Shown here: piece after piece, positions 23,691 through 35,165 of the stretch | Layout of the letters: every line of letters begins with the position of its first letter | Numbering within the stretch: the stretch's first letter is position 1 | Source of the DNA: Desmodus rotundus | Lineage: Eukaryota; Chordata; Mammalia; Chiroptera; Phyllostomidae | Direction: 5' to 3' | DNA: 64,000 nt | Assembly: GCF_022682495.2 (NCBI RefSeq) | Contig: NC_071398.1 | Location: 98,669,705 to 98,733,704, forward strand | Translations under genes and position numbers: made by a program | The notes under the pieces: model-generated | The model's database searches: none | The model's input: only the letters and a program-made list of their open reading frames with translations | What the model was told of the DNA's origin: nothing

Positions 23691-24867
23691 CAACCGTGGA
23701 GTCGCACGCAGGCCTGTTGGTGAAACACTAGCGCCGACACAGTTTTAGGGGTCATCTGGTCTTTGCTTTATCTTACAGGTAAACTCGGACTCAAAGAGGT
23801 CCAGTTCCAAATCGTAATGTGTTTCAGAAAAGAGCTCAACTCTTCATGTTAACTCTTCACATAACCCGGGAAGGTGGCTTCTAATTCAAAATGTTTCCCA
23901 TAAGTGCTTCGTAAAAGGCCAACGGGAGCATGAACAGGTGGACACGGGGCTCCCAAGCAGATTCCAAGCAGGTCCTCAGTGGGGTGGAGGAGATGCCACG
24001 GGCTCCCTTCGACCGCACCCTCTCCCGGGACGGGGACAGCTCAGGCTGACATTCAGACAGGAAAAGCAACCCAACCTTCCCTCCCACTTGCGTCCCCTCC
24101 CCTTCACAGTGCCCGCTCTTTGTTGTCTGAGCGTGTGCTTCTTTGTCCTGTCAAACGCAATGAGGCAAAACCTGGTCCTCCCTGTCGTGTGGCCCAATTA
24201 ATTCCAGATGTCGGTCTCAGTGGGGCCCAGCCAAGGAAACCGGGTGGACAAAGACAAGGCCTTAAAGGAGATCTGTCCAGCAGGCTGAGGACATTAAGGC
24301 CGATGACGTCTAAGGATTCTCCCAGAAGCCGAGTCCTGTGCTGCTGTGATGGTCAGACCGTCACTCATTACCTCCATCTTCTGAGCGCTGGGCCTGGCTT
24401 ACCCGTCCTCGCCCCGCATGCAAGGCCAGCATCGGCCAGGGCAGCCGCGTCTAGATCGCACCGCTTCGGGCTGTCCTAGGAGGGCTTTGCCGTGTAGTTT
24501 CAGTCCTGACACGGGTGATTCCAGGCCCAGCTCGGATGCGTGTGGAACTAACAGGAGCAGCTGCCACATCAGCAGCTTCTGTTTGGGGGCAGACAACAGG
24601 GACAGGGACATTTTGGCTCTTGGCAAAGATGGATAAGAGAAAAAAAAATCTCCTATCTACGTTTCGAGCCCAAGAAGAACACAAAATCTAGAGGCAGAGA
24701 GACCCGGAGAGAATACGAATTCTAGGAGACGCCCAGCTCTGTGGCACGGCCTCGACGAGCCTGACAGAGCAGCACAGAGGCTCAGAGATGCCCTCGCAGG
24801 TGGGACACCGGTGGCTGAGCACGATGCCAGGCACGATGCTCAGTGTCTCCCCCGTTTTTCCCCATTA
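23691..24867. other. Unique sequence, no gene seen
   Basis: No gene or clear repeat. The longest frame (23979-24479, 166 codons, plus strand) has an ATG but no recognised domain and overlaps minus-strand frames. Confidence 0.5.
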
Positions 24868-25105
24868 TTTTCTCTTTTCCAGGTTTACTGGGGTGTAATT
24901 GACAAAATTATAAGATAGTAAAGTATAGAGTGTAACGATTTGGTTTCCATATACACCGGAAGGATTCCCCCATTGAGTTAATTAACACCTGGTTTTGGTG
25001 AGACCATTTAAGTTCTACTCTCAGCACATTTCAATTATCCAATACGGTGTTCTCAGCTGTGGTCACCGTCTTGGACATTAAATCCTCTAAGAGTTTCTTA
25101 GTCAC
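24868..25105 (-). mobile_element. L1M 3' UTR, antisense
   Basis: Plus-strand phrases CAGGTTTACTGGGGTGTAAT (24881-24900), TGACAAAATTATAAGATAGT, GTTAATTAACACCTGGTTTT and AAGTTCTACTCTCAGCACAT match antisense L1M 3' UTR order. Confidence 0.8.
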
Positions 25106-25285
25106 CATAGCAAGCCTTTTAGGGAAGTTTTATTAATGTTCCCATTTAACAGGCAAGAAAACTGAGGCTTGGAGAAGTCAAGGAAATAGCACAAAGTCGT
25201 AAACGGCCGAGATGGGGTTTGAAGCCAGGCCGGCTGACTTCAGAGCCTGTGTCTCGAGCGTTCCCAGACCGCGTACCATCTGGCA
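25106..25285 (+). mobile_element. MIR SINE fragment
   Basis: CATTTAACAGGCAAGAAAAC (25143-25162), TGAGGCTTGGAGAAGTCAAG, then a GGGTTTGAAGCCAGGCCGGC (25214-25233) end, in MIR plus-strand order. Confidence 0.85.
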
Positions 25286-26069
25286 GGAACTAATCAATGA
25301 AGGAGGGTGAAGTGTTTTGCTCTTGAACCAAGCCTGTCTCGCACATAGCATAGCGATGAGGCAGGACTCTGAAGGTTTGCCAAGCACAGTGAGTCTCTAC
25401 TGTTGACCAAGTCTGTATTTTCCAGTTCACCTGTTTGCTCAAAGGTGTCTGTAACTCCGAAATTCACACTCATGCTGCTTTTGTGGTCATTCCTGAGCAT
25501 GTTCAGAGCAGAGAGAGAAAAACTGAACCACCGGCACACACATCCCTGGCTCAGGTCACCTAAGGCAACACACTGGTTTCAGCTTCCATACTGTAAATGC
25601 GGCCTTTTTACAGTCCACGTAGTGCCAAGTCCTTTGCATTTTTGTGTGTTTTTGTTGGTGATTTCCCTGTTGACGATGACTCCCAGGGCATTTAGACCAG
25701 TGCAAAAGCGCTGTCCAATGTCCCCGACCACAAGAAGACAGTGACAGGCCTCACAGACAGCATGCACGTGTTGGGTAAGTTTCGTGTAGGCGTGAGTTAC
25801 CGAGCTGTTGGCCATGAGCCCCGTGTTAACAAATCAACAACGCAGATTTAAAAAGTTGTCTTTAAAAGGAAGTATCCCGAAAGCAAGGGCACATAAGTAC
25901 CGCTGGATGACAATGCTGGACCAGAGGCTCACAGGAAGCTAACCCTGCATCTCTTTCCCTTCGGAGCAACGGGTCAGGGGTCAGTGATCCAGGGTCTGTG
26001 GAGACGGAGAACACAGCTATGCTGAGCAATGAGAATCAACTGCATTTGTCACCCTGGGCTACGGGTGCA
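25286..26069. other. Unique sequence, nothing recognised
   Basis: No gene, RNA gene or clear repeat. Short frames only. Confidence 0.5.
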
Positions 26070-26190
26070 TGTAACTACTGTGGCACTATGTGTCAGGCGT
26101 TGTCTGAGGCGTGAGGAACACAGGGGTGACAAAGACAGATCCAAACCCGGCCCCTAGACCCAAACTGCTCTCAGGGAGTTATCATTGCGG
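26070..26190 (-). mobile_element. L2 3' end, antisense
   Basis: CACTATGTGTCAGGCGTTGT (26083-26102), CTGAGGCGTGAGGAACACAG and GGTGACAAAGACAGATCC reproduce the reverse complement of the L2 3' tail. Confidence 0.75.
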
Positions 26191-27462
26191 GGATGGCGGG
26201 TTCTAGTCGACTCATTACAAGAGCGATGGGTGTCACGAGAGGGAACAGGTGGCATGCTATGAGGACACTACAGAAGGTCCTAACCTCTGAGCAAAAACTA
26301 TGATCCTCCCATGCACGAGGACTCAGTTCCCGATACCTTTTCCCACTTTGCTGACAGCCTCTGGGGGCGCGAAACGCTGGGAGGCAGCAATGATGAGGAG
26401 TCTCACTCTGGAAGGAACCTTGATAGGACTGAGATTCCCTGTAAGTGCCACAGCCGAGGTGTTCAAAAGTGCCGAGGGTCACCACACATGGGGACAGACA
26501 GGAAGGACCAGCGCGAGTCCCCCCAGCAAGATGCCAGGCAGTTTTCTAAGCATTCCGTACATAATTCACTACCTTCAAGCAGAAATCTGCTCCATAAGGC
26601 GAGGTGGCTCTATGCACATCCGTTCTAGTCCCTACGATACAGAAGGGCACAGAGAAACATTTTCTTTCCTTCTTACTCGTTCCCCTTCTCTGGCTCTATT
26701 GCCTTTCTCCAGGGACCACGGTTTCTCCCCTGAGCTGCATTCAACTTTACGATTAAGTTCAGTATTGATATTCTCTAGTTAGTTACTGGCAGTGAGGCAG
26801 TCGAGAGGAGAAGTGCAAGTAGTGAATGGTTTTCTCCAGTTTCACCGTTGTAGAGACTCAGCTCGCTTCTGGGAACGGGTAACAACTCCACACGGGGTCT
26901 GGGAGACACGTGCACTAGAAATAGAAAAGGCTACAGAGAAGAGTGGTTCCCTTTTTTTTGTGAGCACGACAGCACCCCTCTGGCCTTGGGCTCACAGGAA
27001 GGGATGCTTCCCAGGGACAAGGCCACAGCACGAGAGGAGGAGGAAATGAAGAGTCTCCCTGGGGAACGGGCCTGGGATGGAGATAAGGAGAGGGCCCCCG
27101 TTGGGTGGATGCTCGATGGACAGCCTGACCAAGTAGCCCCGTTCCCAGACCACGGAGGACCGCTGCGGGGAGCTGCAGGGGGCACGGCGCCATTCGCCTC
27201 CCTGGGTTCCCCGGGGCCCCATCTGCCATTTGTGTTTTGGAAACCTCTGTTGTCTCCATTGCGTGTGTGTCCCTAGGAAGTGTGTACATCTGTCCTCTCG
27301 CACAGCTTGGCGGTCCCTGAGTTGGGGAGCGAGGGGATGGTGACCCATAGGTGTCAGGATGGGAAGCAGGCCCTTGGAGAGAAAATTCGTTTTTAGGGCT
27401 CTTCAGCAAGTCAGTAAGTCCGGCCAGCTGTGACTCCAAGCCTGCAACCATCAGAGGCCAAA
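26191..27462. other. Unique sequence, no gene seen
   Basis: No supported gene. Frames at 26300-26782 (plus) and 26915-27478 (minus) are long but featureless and overlapped by frames on the other strand. A T8 run lies near 26952. Confidence 0.5.
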
Positions 27463-28395
27463 AAAATAATCCAATCAAAAAGTGGGCAGGGGACCTGAAT
27501 AGGCATTTCTACCAAGAGGACATACAGACGGCCCATAGACATATGAAAAGATGCTCAACCACACTAATCATCAGGGAGATGCAAATTAAAACCACAACGA
27601 GATATCACCTCGCACCGTCAGAATGGCCATCATCAGAAGGTTGACAAATGACAAGTGTTGGAAAGTCGACAGACAGCAAGTGCTGGCGAGGATGGGGAGA
27701 AAGGGGAACCCCAGTGCACTGTTGGTGGGAATGCAGACTGGTGCAGCCTCTGTGGAAAGCAGTATGCGGTTACCTCAAAAAATTAAAAATAGATGTGCCA
27801 TGTGGCCCAGCAATTCCACTTCTGGTATCCCTCCAAAGAAAACCAAATCACTAATTTGAGAAGATATACGCACCTCCACGCCCATTGCTGCATTGTTTAC
27901 AACAGCCACGACACGGAGTGACCCCACGAACGGACAGGATGTGACCCCTACACCACACACACTGGACCGTTACTCAGTAATAAAGCTCCGTAAGAAAAGG
28001 AGCAGCATCTTGCTATTTGCAACAACATGGGTGGTCCGAGAAGGGGTTACACCAAGTGAAACAAGCCAGACAGAGAAATACAAATACCACATGATCTCAT
28101 TCATATATGGACTCTTAAGAAAAAAGGGAACAAACCAAACAAAAACAGACTCAGAGAATCAGAGATTAAGCCTACGGCTGCCAGAAGGGTAGGGGGGAGG
28201 GGGGAGGGGTGGAAAAGGTGAAGGGACCACAGTCCGTTGTACTGCAGTTGGTAACTGTGCAGTGACAGAGGACCAGTGGCCCCAGTGGGGTGACCACACC
28301 GTCACACGCAGAAACACCGGATTCCTGTATGGCACCCCGAAACTAATACAGTGTTGCATGCCAACAACACTTATGTCTACAACTACCACAAAAGG
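27463..28395 (+). mobile_element. L1, 5'-truncated: ORF2 C-terminus plus 3' UTR
   Basis: Translation gives L1 ORF2 C-terminal phrases in order: [43 protein letters not shown], then after a frameshift near 27620 MAIIRRL and [14 protein letters not shown] local duplication of the KCW-coding part at 27653-27690 (AAGTGTTGG / AAGTGCTGG) adds about 24 bp. The 3' UTR runs through ACTCTTAAGAAAAAAGGGAA to CCCCGAAACTAATACAGTGT and AACAACACTTATGTCTACAA. It is a dead copy. Confidence 0.95.
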
Positions 28396-29189
28396 TAACA
28401 GGCCTGGGTGTGGCTCATCGCCCTGGGCGGGCTGCCCTGCCCCGTGGGACGCTCCTCCTCTGCCCAGACTGCCTCCGTGGACCACTAGGTGCACCTCCCA
28501 GAACGCAGTTCCCAGCGCTCCGGTACGTGCAGACGGGCGGCCGAGCCGCGTGGCTGCCGTGTGGGCCGGCAGCGGTATTTTGAGGCACTGTGGGACACAC
28601 GGCAGAAGTTCGTGTGCTAGCTAACCCGCACTTCCCGTGACCCAGGGAAGAATCTCAGGCCCCTGATCCATTTGCAACAGCGTTCTTCGGGGGAAACAAT
28701 TTTACCAGCCTTACAGAAAGCTCAGTATTGTCACGATTCTCTTTCAGTGACCGAGGACAGAGGCATTTATAGGGCATTGGAGGCCACTGCAAAGCCTCAG
28801 GCGAAGGACCCAGGGAGCGAAATTCCTTTGCTCTGTAGCTGGCTGCACAGACTGAATTACTGTCACAGCCGGGTGGCATGCGGGGGGGGGCAGGCGTCAT
28901 TGTCCCAGGAGGGAAAAATAAACAGGGACTAAAGGACCCTGGGGCCCAATTATCGCAGACGGAGGTGGCCCACAGAGTGGGAACATTCCTTTCCCCTCCT
29001 GAGAGTGATTTTTTCCTTTCCTCCGAGATTTTCTGGTCTCCCTGGGGCCTCGGGAAGCTGTGCCTCTGCCCACAAGCCTTCCAGAGCTTGAAAGCCAGCA
29101 ACATATGCGCCATTCACGAGGCGTCTTGCCGTTTACAAGGCCGCTCTGCCCACGCTGCAGGTTCACGGGCTTCCTGAGAGCAAGGTGGG
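28396..29189. other. Unique sequence, CpG-dense start
   Basis: 28490-28600 is CpG-rich but short. There is a G9 run near 28881. No gene recognised. Confidence 0.5.
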
Positions 29190-29330
29190 GGCCATTCCGG
29201 CCTCGGCGGCCTCCTGACTTTCGGGAGGGTGAAGTGACCTTCCTCAAGGTCACACAGCTTAGTTAGCGGCACGGCCCAGGCTCAAGCCAGGAGGTCATCT
29301 GACTCCGAATTCGGTGTGCTCTCAGCCAGG
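29190..29330 (+). mobile_element. MIR SINE fragment, 3' half
   Basis: GGTGAAGTGACCTTCCTCAA (29228-29247), GGTCACACAGCTTAGTTAGC, GGCACGGCCCAGGCTCAAGC and GGTCATCTGACTCCGAATTC match the MIR 3' half in order. Confidence 0.85.
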
Positions 29331-29499
29331 TCTGGGACTCAATGATGACACACGAGTCACGGGAGGCCATCTGTCTGTAGGGAGCAGCTCTCCTGGAAGC
29401 CCCGGTCTCCGCCAGGGATGGAGGGTGCAGAAGGCTGACTTCGGGGACCGTTCCACGGTGTTCACCTCCACGAAGAGCTCCAGTCGGGCCTCTCGAGGT

Positions 29500-29645
29500 C
29501 TAGCCTTGACTTGTGTACTGCCTGTGAAATCTTGGGCAACTTATTGAATCTCTTGGGTCTCAGGTTCCCTTTTCATTGAATATAGTTAATAATAATAACA
29601 CCAGGAGAGTTGTGAGAATACAGTAACTAATAAACAGAGAGATGA
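29500..29645 (+). mobile_element. MIR SINE fragment, 5' half
   Basis: CTGTGAAATCTTGGGCAACT (29522-29541), TATTGAATCTCTTGGGTCTC, AGGTTCCCTTTTCATTGAA and TAATAATAATAACACCAGGA match the MIR 5' half. It is a separate insertion from the one just upstream, since the order of halves is reversed. Confidence 0.8.
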
Positions 29646-30391
29646 AAGTGCAATATAGAAGTGAGAAAAGCTTTACCGTTCTTAATCTATGACAACGTAG
29701 TAACACAGCAGGACCAGCTTCGGGTTCAGTCACACCTGCCACGTGCCCGCGGCCCCCAGGTGAGCACCGAGGAGCTGACAGCTGTGCCAGGCATGCATTT
29801 CTCTAATTTGAAAAAAAACTCGAAGACGTATCAACACGAAAATCACCCACGTTTCTAATATTGAATACTGACGCGGAGTAAGAATTCAAAGTCTCCCTCC
29901 CGCCCTCCCCGCCACTCCACCTCCCCCACCGCCTCCCCTCCCTGCCCAGCTAATCACAGTTGATGGCTTCTGTTCCCTTGCCCTGGGTTCCTCGCCTTTC
30001 GTGAAACGTGCCCCCCTCAGCAACGAAATAGTGCTCCACAAACATCGACCCCACCTTAGAGAACCGCAGAGCTTCGCGGCTTAGGGAGCGTGGATGGAGC
30101 CCCCGGGCAGCCCTCGCGGAGGGCTTCTGGCGACCTCCCTGTTGTAGTTGGACAGGCCGGGGAGCCAGTGATTTGGCGGGCATCAAAGCATGGTTTCGTG
30201 AGGGAGACAAAAATGACGTCTCCCGACATCTCCATGATATACATCTGTACACAGCACAGGGAGACCGCAGAAGCGAGGGTGAACCCATGTTGCCGGGTCT
30301 GGGAGAAAAGACAGGGGGAGCCTGTTTTATCTTGGCGATTACAATAAAGCAGAATTCCGAACGACACGGAAAACCAGAGCAGCAGTGCTTA

Positions 30392-30425
30392 CTCAAGGTC
30401 AAGGCTTGCTCAAGGTCAAGGCACT
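30392..30425 (+). promoter_or_regulatory. Duplicated TCAAGGTCA (ERR/NR5A-type) site
   Basis: A 17-bp unit CTCAAGGTCAAGGCTTG is followed by a second CTCAAGGTCAAGGC. Each copy contains TCAAGGTCA (30393-30401 and 30410-30418), the extended half-site bound by orphan nuclear receptors of the ERR and NR5A families. Binding is an inference; it could be a neutral micro-duplication. Confidence 0.35.
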
Positions 30426-32014
30426 AAAAATGGCTCGAACTCCTCCTTTTTGGCCCCAAGTCCAAGGTTCTTTCTCCTGTACTCTGCTGGACAGTTTATG
30501 GTTTGCCCACTCCAAGAGGCTCGTGCTGTCTAATGTTTAACCAGAGTTCAAGAAATTTCCTAGCTTCAAAGCCCTGGGGACAGCTGATGGAGAAATGTGG
30601 CTGCCTGAATGGGTGCTGAAGTTCACAGAACTACCGGTTACTGTGAGAATAACCTTGACTTCCCAGGCTGTGTAAGATGCAAAACAAGACAGAAAAAAAA
30701 AAAGCAGGATTTGGAATATTTCCCCTCACACGATTCAGGCCGCGCCTGGCTGCTGAGAGGCGCCCTGCTGAGACAGACCCAGGCTGCCTGGGACGTGCTG
30801 AGACTGCCCATCCACGCCGCCCAGCCAGCCTCTGGCGACGTCACTTAGCAGGTGCAGGGGGATCTGGCCGATGTGACCACGGCGCGATCGTTAACTAATA
30901 ACTCTTTGAGGTGATCCAGCGCAGCTAACGTTTAGTCCATTTAAACACAGGATTTAGAGAATCTACAGTTCCCTAACGCGAAGCACTGTCTTTCTAAAGA
31001 TGCAACTGGAGACGCGATGTGGCCCGAGGAAGGAAATACGATTCGAGGTCGGCCCTGGGAGACCAGGCACCGCCCCCGCCATGGACGCAGGGCGCTGGAG
31101 GTCCAACTGCAGAAGTACCTCCAGCTGTGCCCGGCTTCCCGCTTGCTTTCCATGCTGGGGTGGCTGCTGCTTTGGTGGGGAAGGAGGAGCAAGGACTGTG
31201 TTTTTCTGAGACAATTAGCGACACGTGGTGCGTTCAGCCCGGAGGGGCCTGCTCCCCTTGCCCTTATGTCTTCCCACCCCTGTGGCAGGAAGGAAGGAGC
31301 CTGCTGGGGTTGAGGGCTTTGGCAGAGCCACCTCCGTTTCCTGTTCTTGGGGCGGCCAGGGTGGCAGGGGGCGGGGGCAGCACGGGCTGCTAGAGGAAGG
31401 ATCCAGAAACCAGGAGAAAGAAGCCAGCCCTGACTACATCCTGATAGCTTCAACCAACAAGCACTAGCGTCTGGACAACAAGAGCTCGAAGGCCCCTCGG
31501 AGGGAGCCTTCGGTGGCGCGGGACCACGCAGAGGAGGGCACGCAGTGAGTGGTGGTGTCCGCGCCCGTGTGGCTCCTGCTCTGCCGGGCACTTAGCACAG
31601 CACCGGACAGCTCGCAGCAGAGCCCTGAGCACTGCTGGGTGAGCCTCATGACTGTCCTCGAGCTGAAGCCCTGGGAACCCATTTCCTGCTCCGCAGCCTG
31701 AGATCCTTCAGACTCACAGGCAGGGTCGCGAACAAACCGGCAAAATGTGTGCGCAGGGAAACAGCTGGAGGAAGGGACCGTAGTAGCAACAATAAGTCTT
31801 TGGAAGATGTGAACATGTTTATGTCTCTCTGTTCTGCTTCTTCTAACTTTCTGTAGTACAAAAGGCTCACTTTTAAAACGAAAAAGAGAACCCTAACAAA
31901 CTTTAAAAATGAAAAATCTTTTCCTCGGAATCCATTTATTTTTCTGAGGCAACAACAACTGTCTACTGACTTCTTACCGTGTTCGGGGGAGTGGGGCTGG
32001 GGGCAGCTTTATAG

Positions 32015-32067
32015 GTACATGTGTGTGCACATGTACACACGTGTACACATATATGTGTGTGCACACA
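32015..32067. repeat. 53-bp strictly alternating purine/pyrimidine tract
   Basis: Every base from G32015 to A32067 alternates purine and pyrimidine (GT, AC, AT and GC steps with internal palindromes such as GTGTGCACA and ACACGTGT). Classic Z-DNA- or cruciform-prone sequence. It is followed by further CA/TG-rich sequence to about 32098. Confidence 0.9.
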
Positions 32068-33774
32068 GTTATTTTTGTGCGTCCACACACATGTGCATTG
32101 CTCCAACAGAGACACAGGCTCATTCTTCGACAATTCACCGTGACCGAATAGAAAGGCACATTCTTCCAGAACAACAGACCACATGATCCCTCTGCGGACA
32201 CCTGCGGAAGTGACTTCCCAGCCAATAATCCCACAGCCTCCTCCCTTGAGGGGCCCGTCTCCCCACCGCCTGCCCGTGTATCCCCACACCCGCCACGCTG
32301 GACTGCTCGGTGCTCCCCAGCGAGCCTCGCCCACCGCTGGGCCACTGCACCTCTCCTCATAGCAAACAACCCTCACAGCCCTCGTTCGAGATGCAGGGTC
32401 ACATCGAACGTGGAGCCCTTCTGACTCCCTCCCACCCCGCCCACCCGTATGGACAACGGGGCCCCCCTGCCTGTGACGGGGTCCCTGTCCCATGGGAGGG
32501 GCACGTGGGGAGGGACGTCGGAAGAAAAGGAGCATCCGTGACAGCCAGCTGTGGGTGACACCCACGGGCCTGCCACTTGCTTTCGACCTCCTGGTGCTTT
32601 ACTTTGTAGGTTCTTTCTAGAAGTGTCCTCTGACCTGATGCTGCTTACATCTCATCCATCACAGATTCTGTGGTGTGGTGGTGAAAACACAGAAACCCGT
32701 TTCCACGCTGCCATGGCAACCGCGGCCTGGGACAAACAAAACAACTTTCCTCCTGGAGCCCCTAGAAGAAAAACCAGCTTTGCAGTGCCGCTTCAGTGAG
32801 AGCTGAGAGCACGTGCCACGTACTCCCGGGTGACCGGGGTGATGGTGAGAGCACTGGCGTCAATGGCACCAACGGTCCCAAAGCACCCGGCATGTGCCAG
32901 ACACCATGTGTCTCTGCTGGCACAGCCCCCCCCCCCCCGGGAGACGGGGCAACAGGTCCCTTCCACTGTGGTGCTGATGGAGTGCACAGGCTTCCTCCCT
33001 CCCCCGTCATCCTCCGGGTACCAGCTCTGCCCAGTCTGAGAAGGGAGGGCCTTTTACCCCCACCTGCGCCTCCCACTGTCTCCCTGACTGGGGCTTCCCC
33101 AGTGTGGGTTGGGTGGGCGGCAAAGGTAAGCAAAGGAAAGGGGCAGAAGGGTAGTAAGACCAGAGACATGAGAAGCGGAATTACCAACAGGAGACAGGAA
33201 GAAGACAAATGTGTTCAGGAAGTGAAACTGAAGAAGACGGGAGGAGGAGATGGGAGGAGGGATGCTGGGGCGCAGACAGCGAGGGAGCTGGCTGGCACCG
33301 GAGGACTGGGGCGGTGGGGACTGTGGTGGGGAGCAGCTGCTTCCCTGGACGCGGCTGTGGGCTCCTCTCGGGGAACACGGGGTCTCGGCCACTCAGACCC
33401 CGGAACCCAGTTCCAGGTCCTCAGCTGGCTCTCCGTGCTGCTCGCCGCCTCAGACCCCCGTGTCTGGTCTCACCGTCTCCCGTCTTCGCGGCTGCCACTC
33501 TCTGCCTTTCTCCTTGGGGCCCTGACCCCTCCAGGACAGGCTGTGGTTCAGGATGAGGATTTCTCAGCCACCCTCCCTCCTAGAGCCTTTTTCATCATTC
33601 CATTCAAGGAAACAAGGGGAAAGCATTCATTCGTTTATTCATTTATTCATTTGCAGGGGCAGCCTGTCAGATTCAACACCCAAGAAAAGCCCACCCTGGG
33701 CACAAGGGGCTTGAGGCTCACCGTGGGTCCCGACCCACCTCCACCTCCTCCCCCACCACGCAGCCTTCTGCCGG

Positions 33775-34270
33775 CGCCGCACTGGGTTTCTTGCTGCTCC
33801 TTGAACACGTCACGCCTTCCCCTCCTGCATCTGGCCTTCAAGTTAGGGGTTCTTTCATCCTGGAATGCTCTCGCAGTGGACGTTGGTATGACTCTGTCCT
33901 TCAACTGGTTCGGGCTCAAGTGTGACCTTCTCTTCAAAGTCTTCCCTAACAGACCTGCCAAACACAGCCTTCCTTACCAATCTTCGCGGCCAGGCTTTGA
34001 GTCCCCTGCCGTATCACCTAGTCCTTCTCATTCCCGCACTCACCCATTCACACGCACGTTTGTCTCTGTCCCTGGAACATCACATCCATGTGTTGGGACA
34101 TTTTCTCACGAGCCTCTCACGTTTCCAGTATATTCACTTGTAGAGCAAACACCCTGGAAGGTAGAGATGGAGTTTCTCCCCAGGGACAAGGATCGGGACA
34201 GCCCCCTGCACGTGACAAGAGATGTGGCTTCGCTTGTGTAACACAGCCCACCGCGCCCAGAACTGGCACC
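33775..34270 (+). mobile_element. L2 ORF2 end and 3' UTR
   Basis: TTGCTGCTCCTTGAACACGT (33792-33811), a TTCATCCTGGAATGCTCTCG segment (33853-33872), GTGACCTTCTCTTCAAAGTC and TTCCCTAACAGACCTGCC match the L2 ORF2 C-terminus in order. The translation CCSLNTSR...SSWNALAVD mirrors the L2 protein end. The 3' part to 34270 (TGTAGAGCAAACACCCTGGA) is more diverged. Confidence 0.85.
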
Positions 34271-34619
34271 TGACCCCCCGAGTCTAACCAGGGCAAGAAA
34301 GTGCCGAGGCTCTTGCATCCGTGCACACGCGGCAGGCTGGCGTTCAGGGCTGGCCTTAGGCAAACGCTTCGGAAGGGCTGACACTGAGCTACCCGTTTCC
34401 ATCTTGGTGAGGAGCCCTCCCCGGCCCTCCCATGCACACCGCCAGGTCCCGCTTCTCCGTCCGGTGCTTGTCCGTGTCCACAGCACGGGGGACGGGAGCC
34501 TGCCCTCCGGGAAGCACGCCAAGTCCTGACCAGGACTCACGCATACATTGCAGCTTCGGGACATTGCCGAATGCTGGGCCCCGGCCCGGGTCTCCCCGTT
34601 GCCCAGCTCTGCACGCAGA

Positions 34620-35010
34620 AATTTAGTTTAGGCAATCCGCTGACTTTAGCCCCAGCCTCGCAGAGGTTTATTCTACTTGGGAGGGTTATTTATAGAGCTT
34701 CCGCCGTGCGCAGACGAGGCCGGGAATTTACACGGGCGTTTTCGGTGTCTCTCGGATCCTCAGCTGTCCAGAGAATGTTTGAGTCACAGGCCCATGTGTG
34801 GCTAATGCAGTTGGATCGGTGGGTGAGCCCGGGGTGCCATTTCGCCTGCATTAACCTAAGTGTATTTTTAAAGTGATAAAATGACTCATTTGCATTAGTA
34901 ATAAAGGCAAATGCACCAAACAGCATTCCTAAAGGTTTTATGTCGCTGAATTTTGATAGTTCAAATTGCATCTTCTCATTCAAGTGCATCATAATTTTAG
35001 AGGTGATAGT
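34620..35010. promoter_or_regulatory. Candidate conserved noncoding enhancer
   Basis: Unique, transposon-free, AT-rich block. It has TTATTTATAG (34686-34695, matches the MEF2 consensus), GATAA (34875-34879) and a composite TGACTCATTTGCAT (34882-34895) in which a perfect AP-1 site and a perfect octamer half (ATTTGCAT) share one base. GCAAATGCA (34907-34915) follows as a near-inverted copy. The motif density is real; conservation and activity are inference. Confidence 0.35.
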
Positions 35011-35069
35011 AGTTCTTTTCATGGGTGAATGGGCTACAGTTGGGAGTGGTTACCATCTACATTTTTCAC

Positions 35070-35165
35070 TCCCCAAATGTTTACTGAGCATCTCTTATGT
35101 CCCGAGGGTGGTGCCGCCTGCAATAGAGCAGGCAAACAACTGTATCCTGATGGAGCTGGAACACA
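35070..35165 (-). mobile_element. Probable L2 3' end, antisense
   Basis: CCAAATGTTTACTGAGCATC (35073-35092), TCTTATGTCCCGAGGGTGGT and CCTGATGGAGCTGGAACAC resemble the reverse complement of the L2 tail. Diverged. Confidence 0.5.

Larger units (their letters stand above)
29646..33774. other. Unique sequence, no gene supported
   Basis: Holds the duplicated TCAAGGTCA, the alternating purine/pyrimidine tract, a C13 run (32926-32938) and an ATTC/TTTA-type short repeat (33625-33652). The longest open frame of the window, 481 codons (32796-34241, plus), starts here at GTG; its first ATG is at 32892. It has no recognised domain, contains low-complexity proline runs and runs into an L2 in that element's own frame. 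I do not annotate it as a gene (see findings). Confidence 0.5.
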
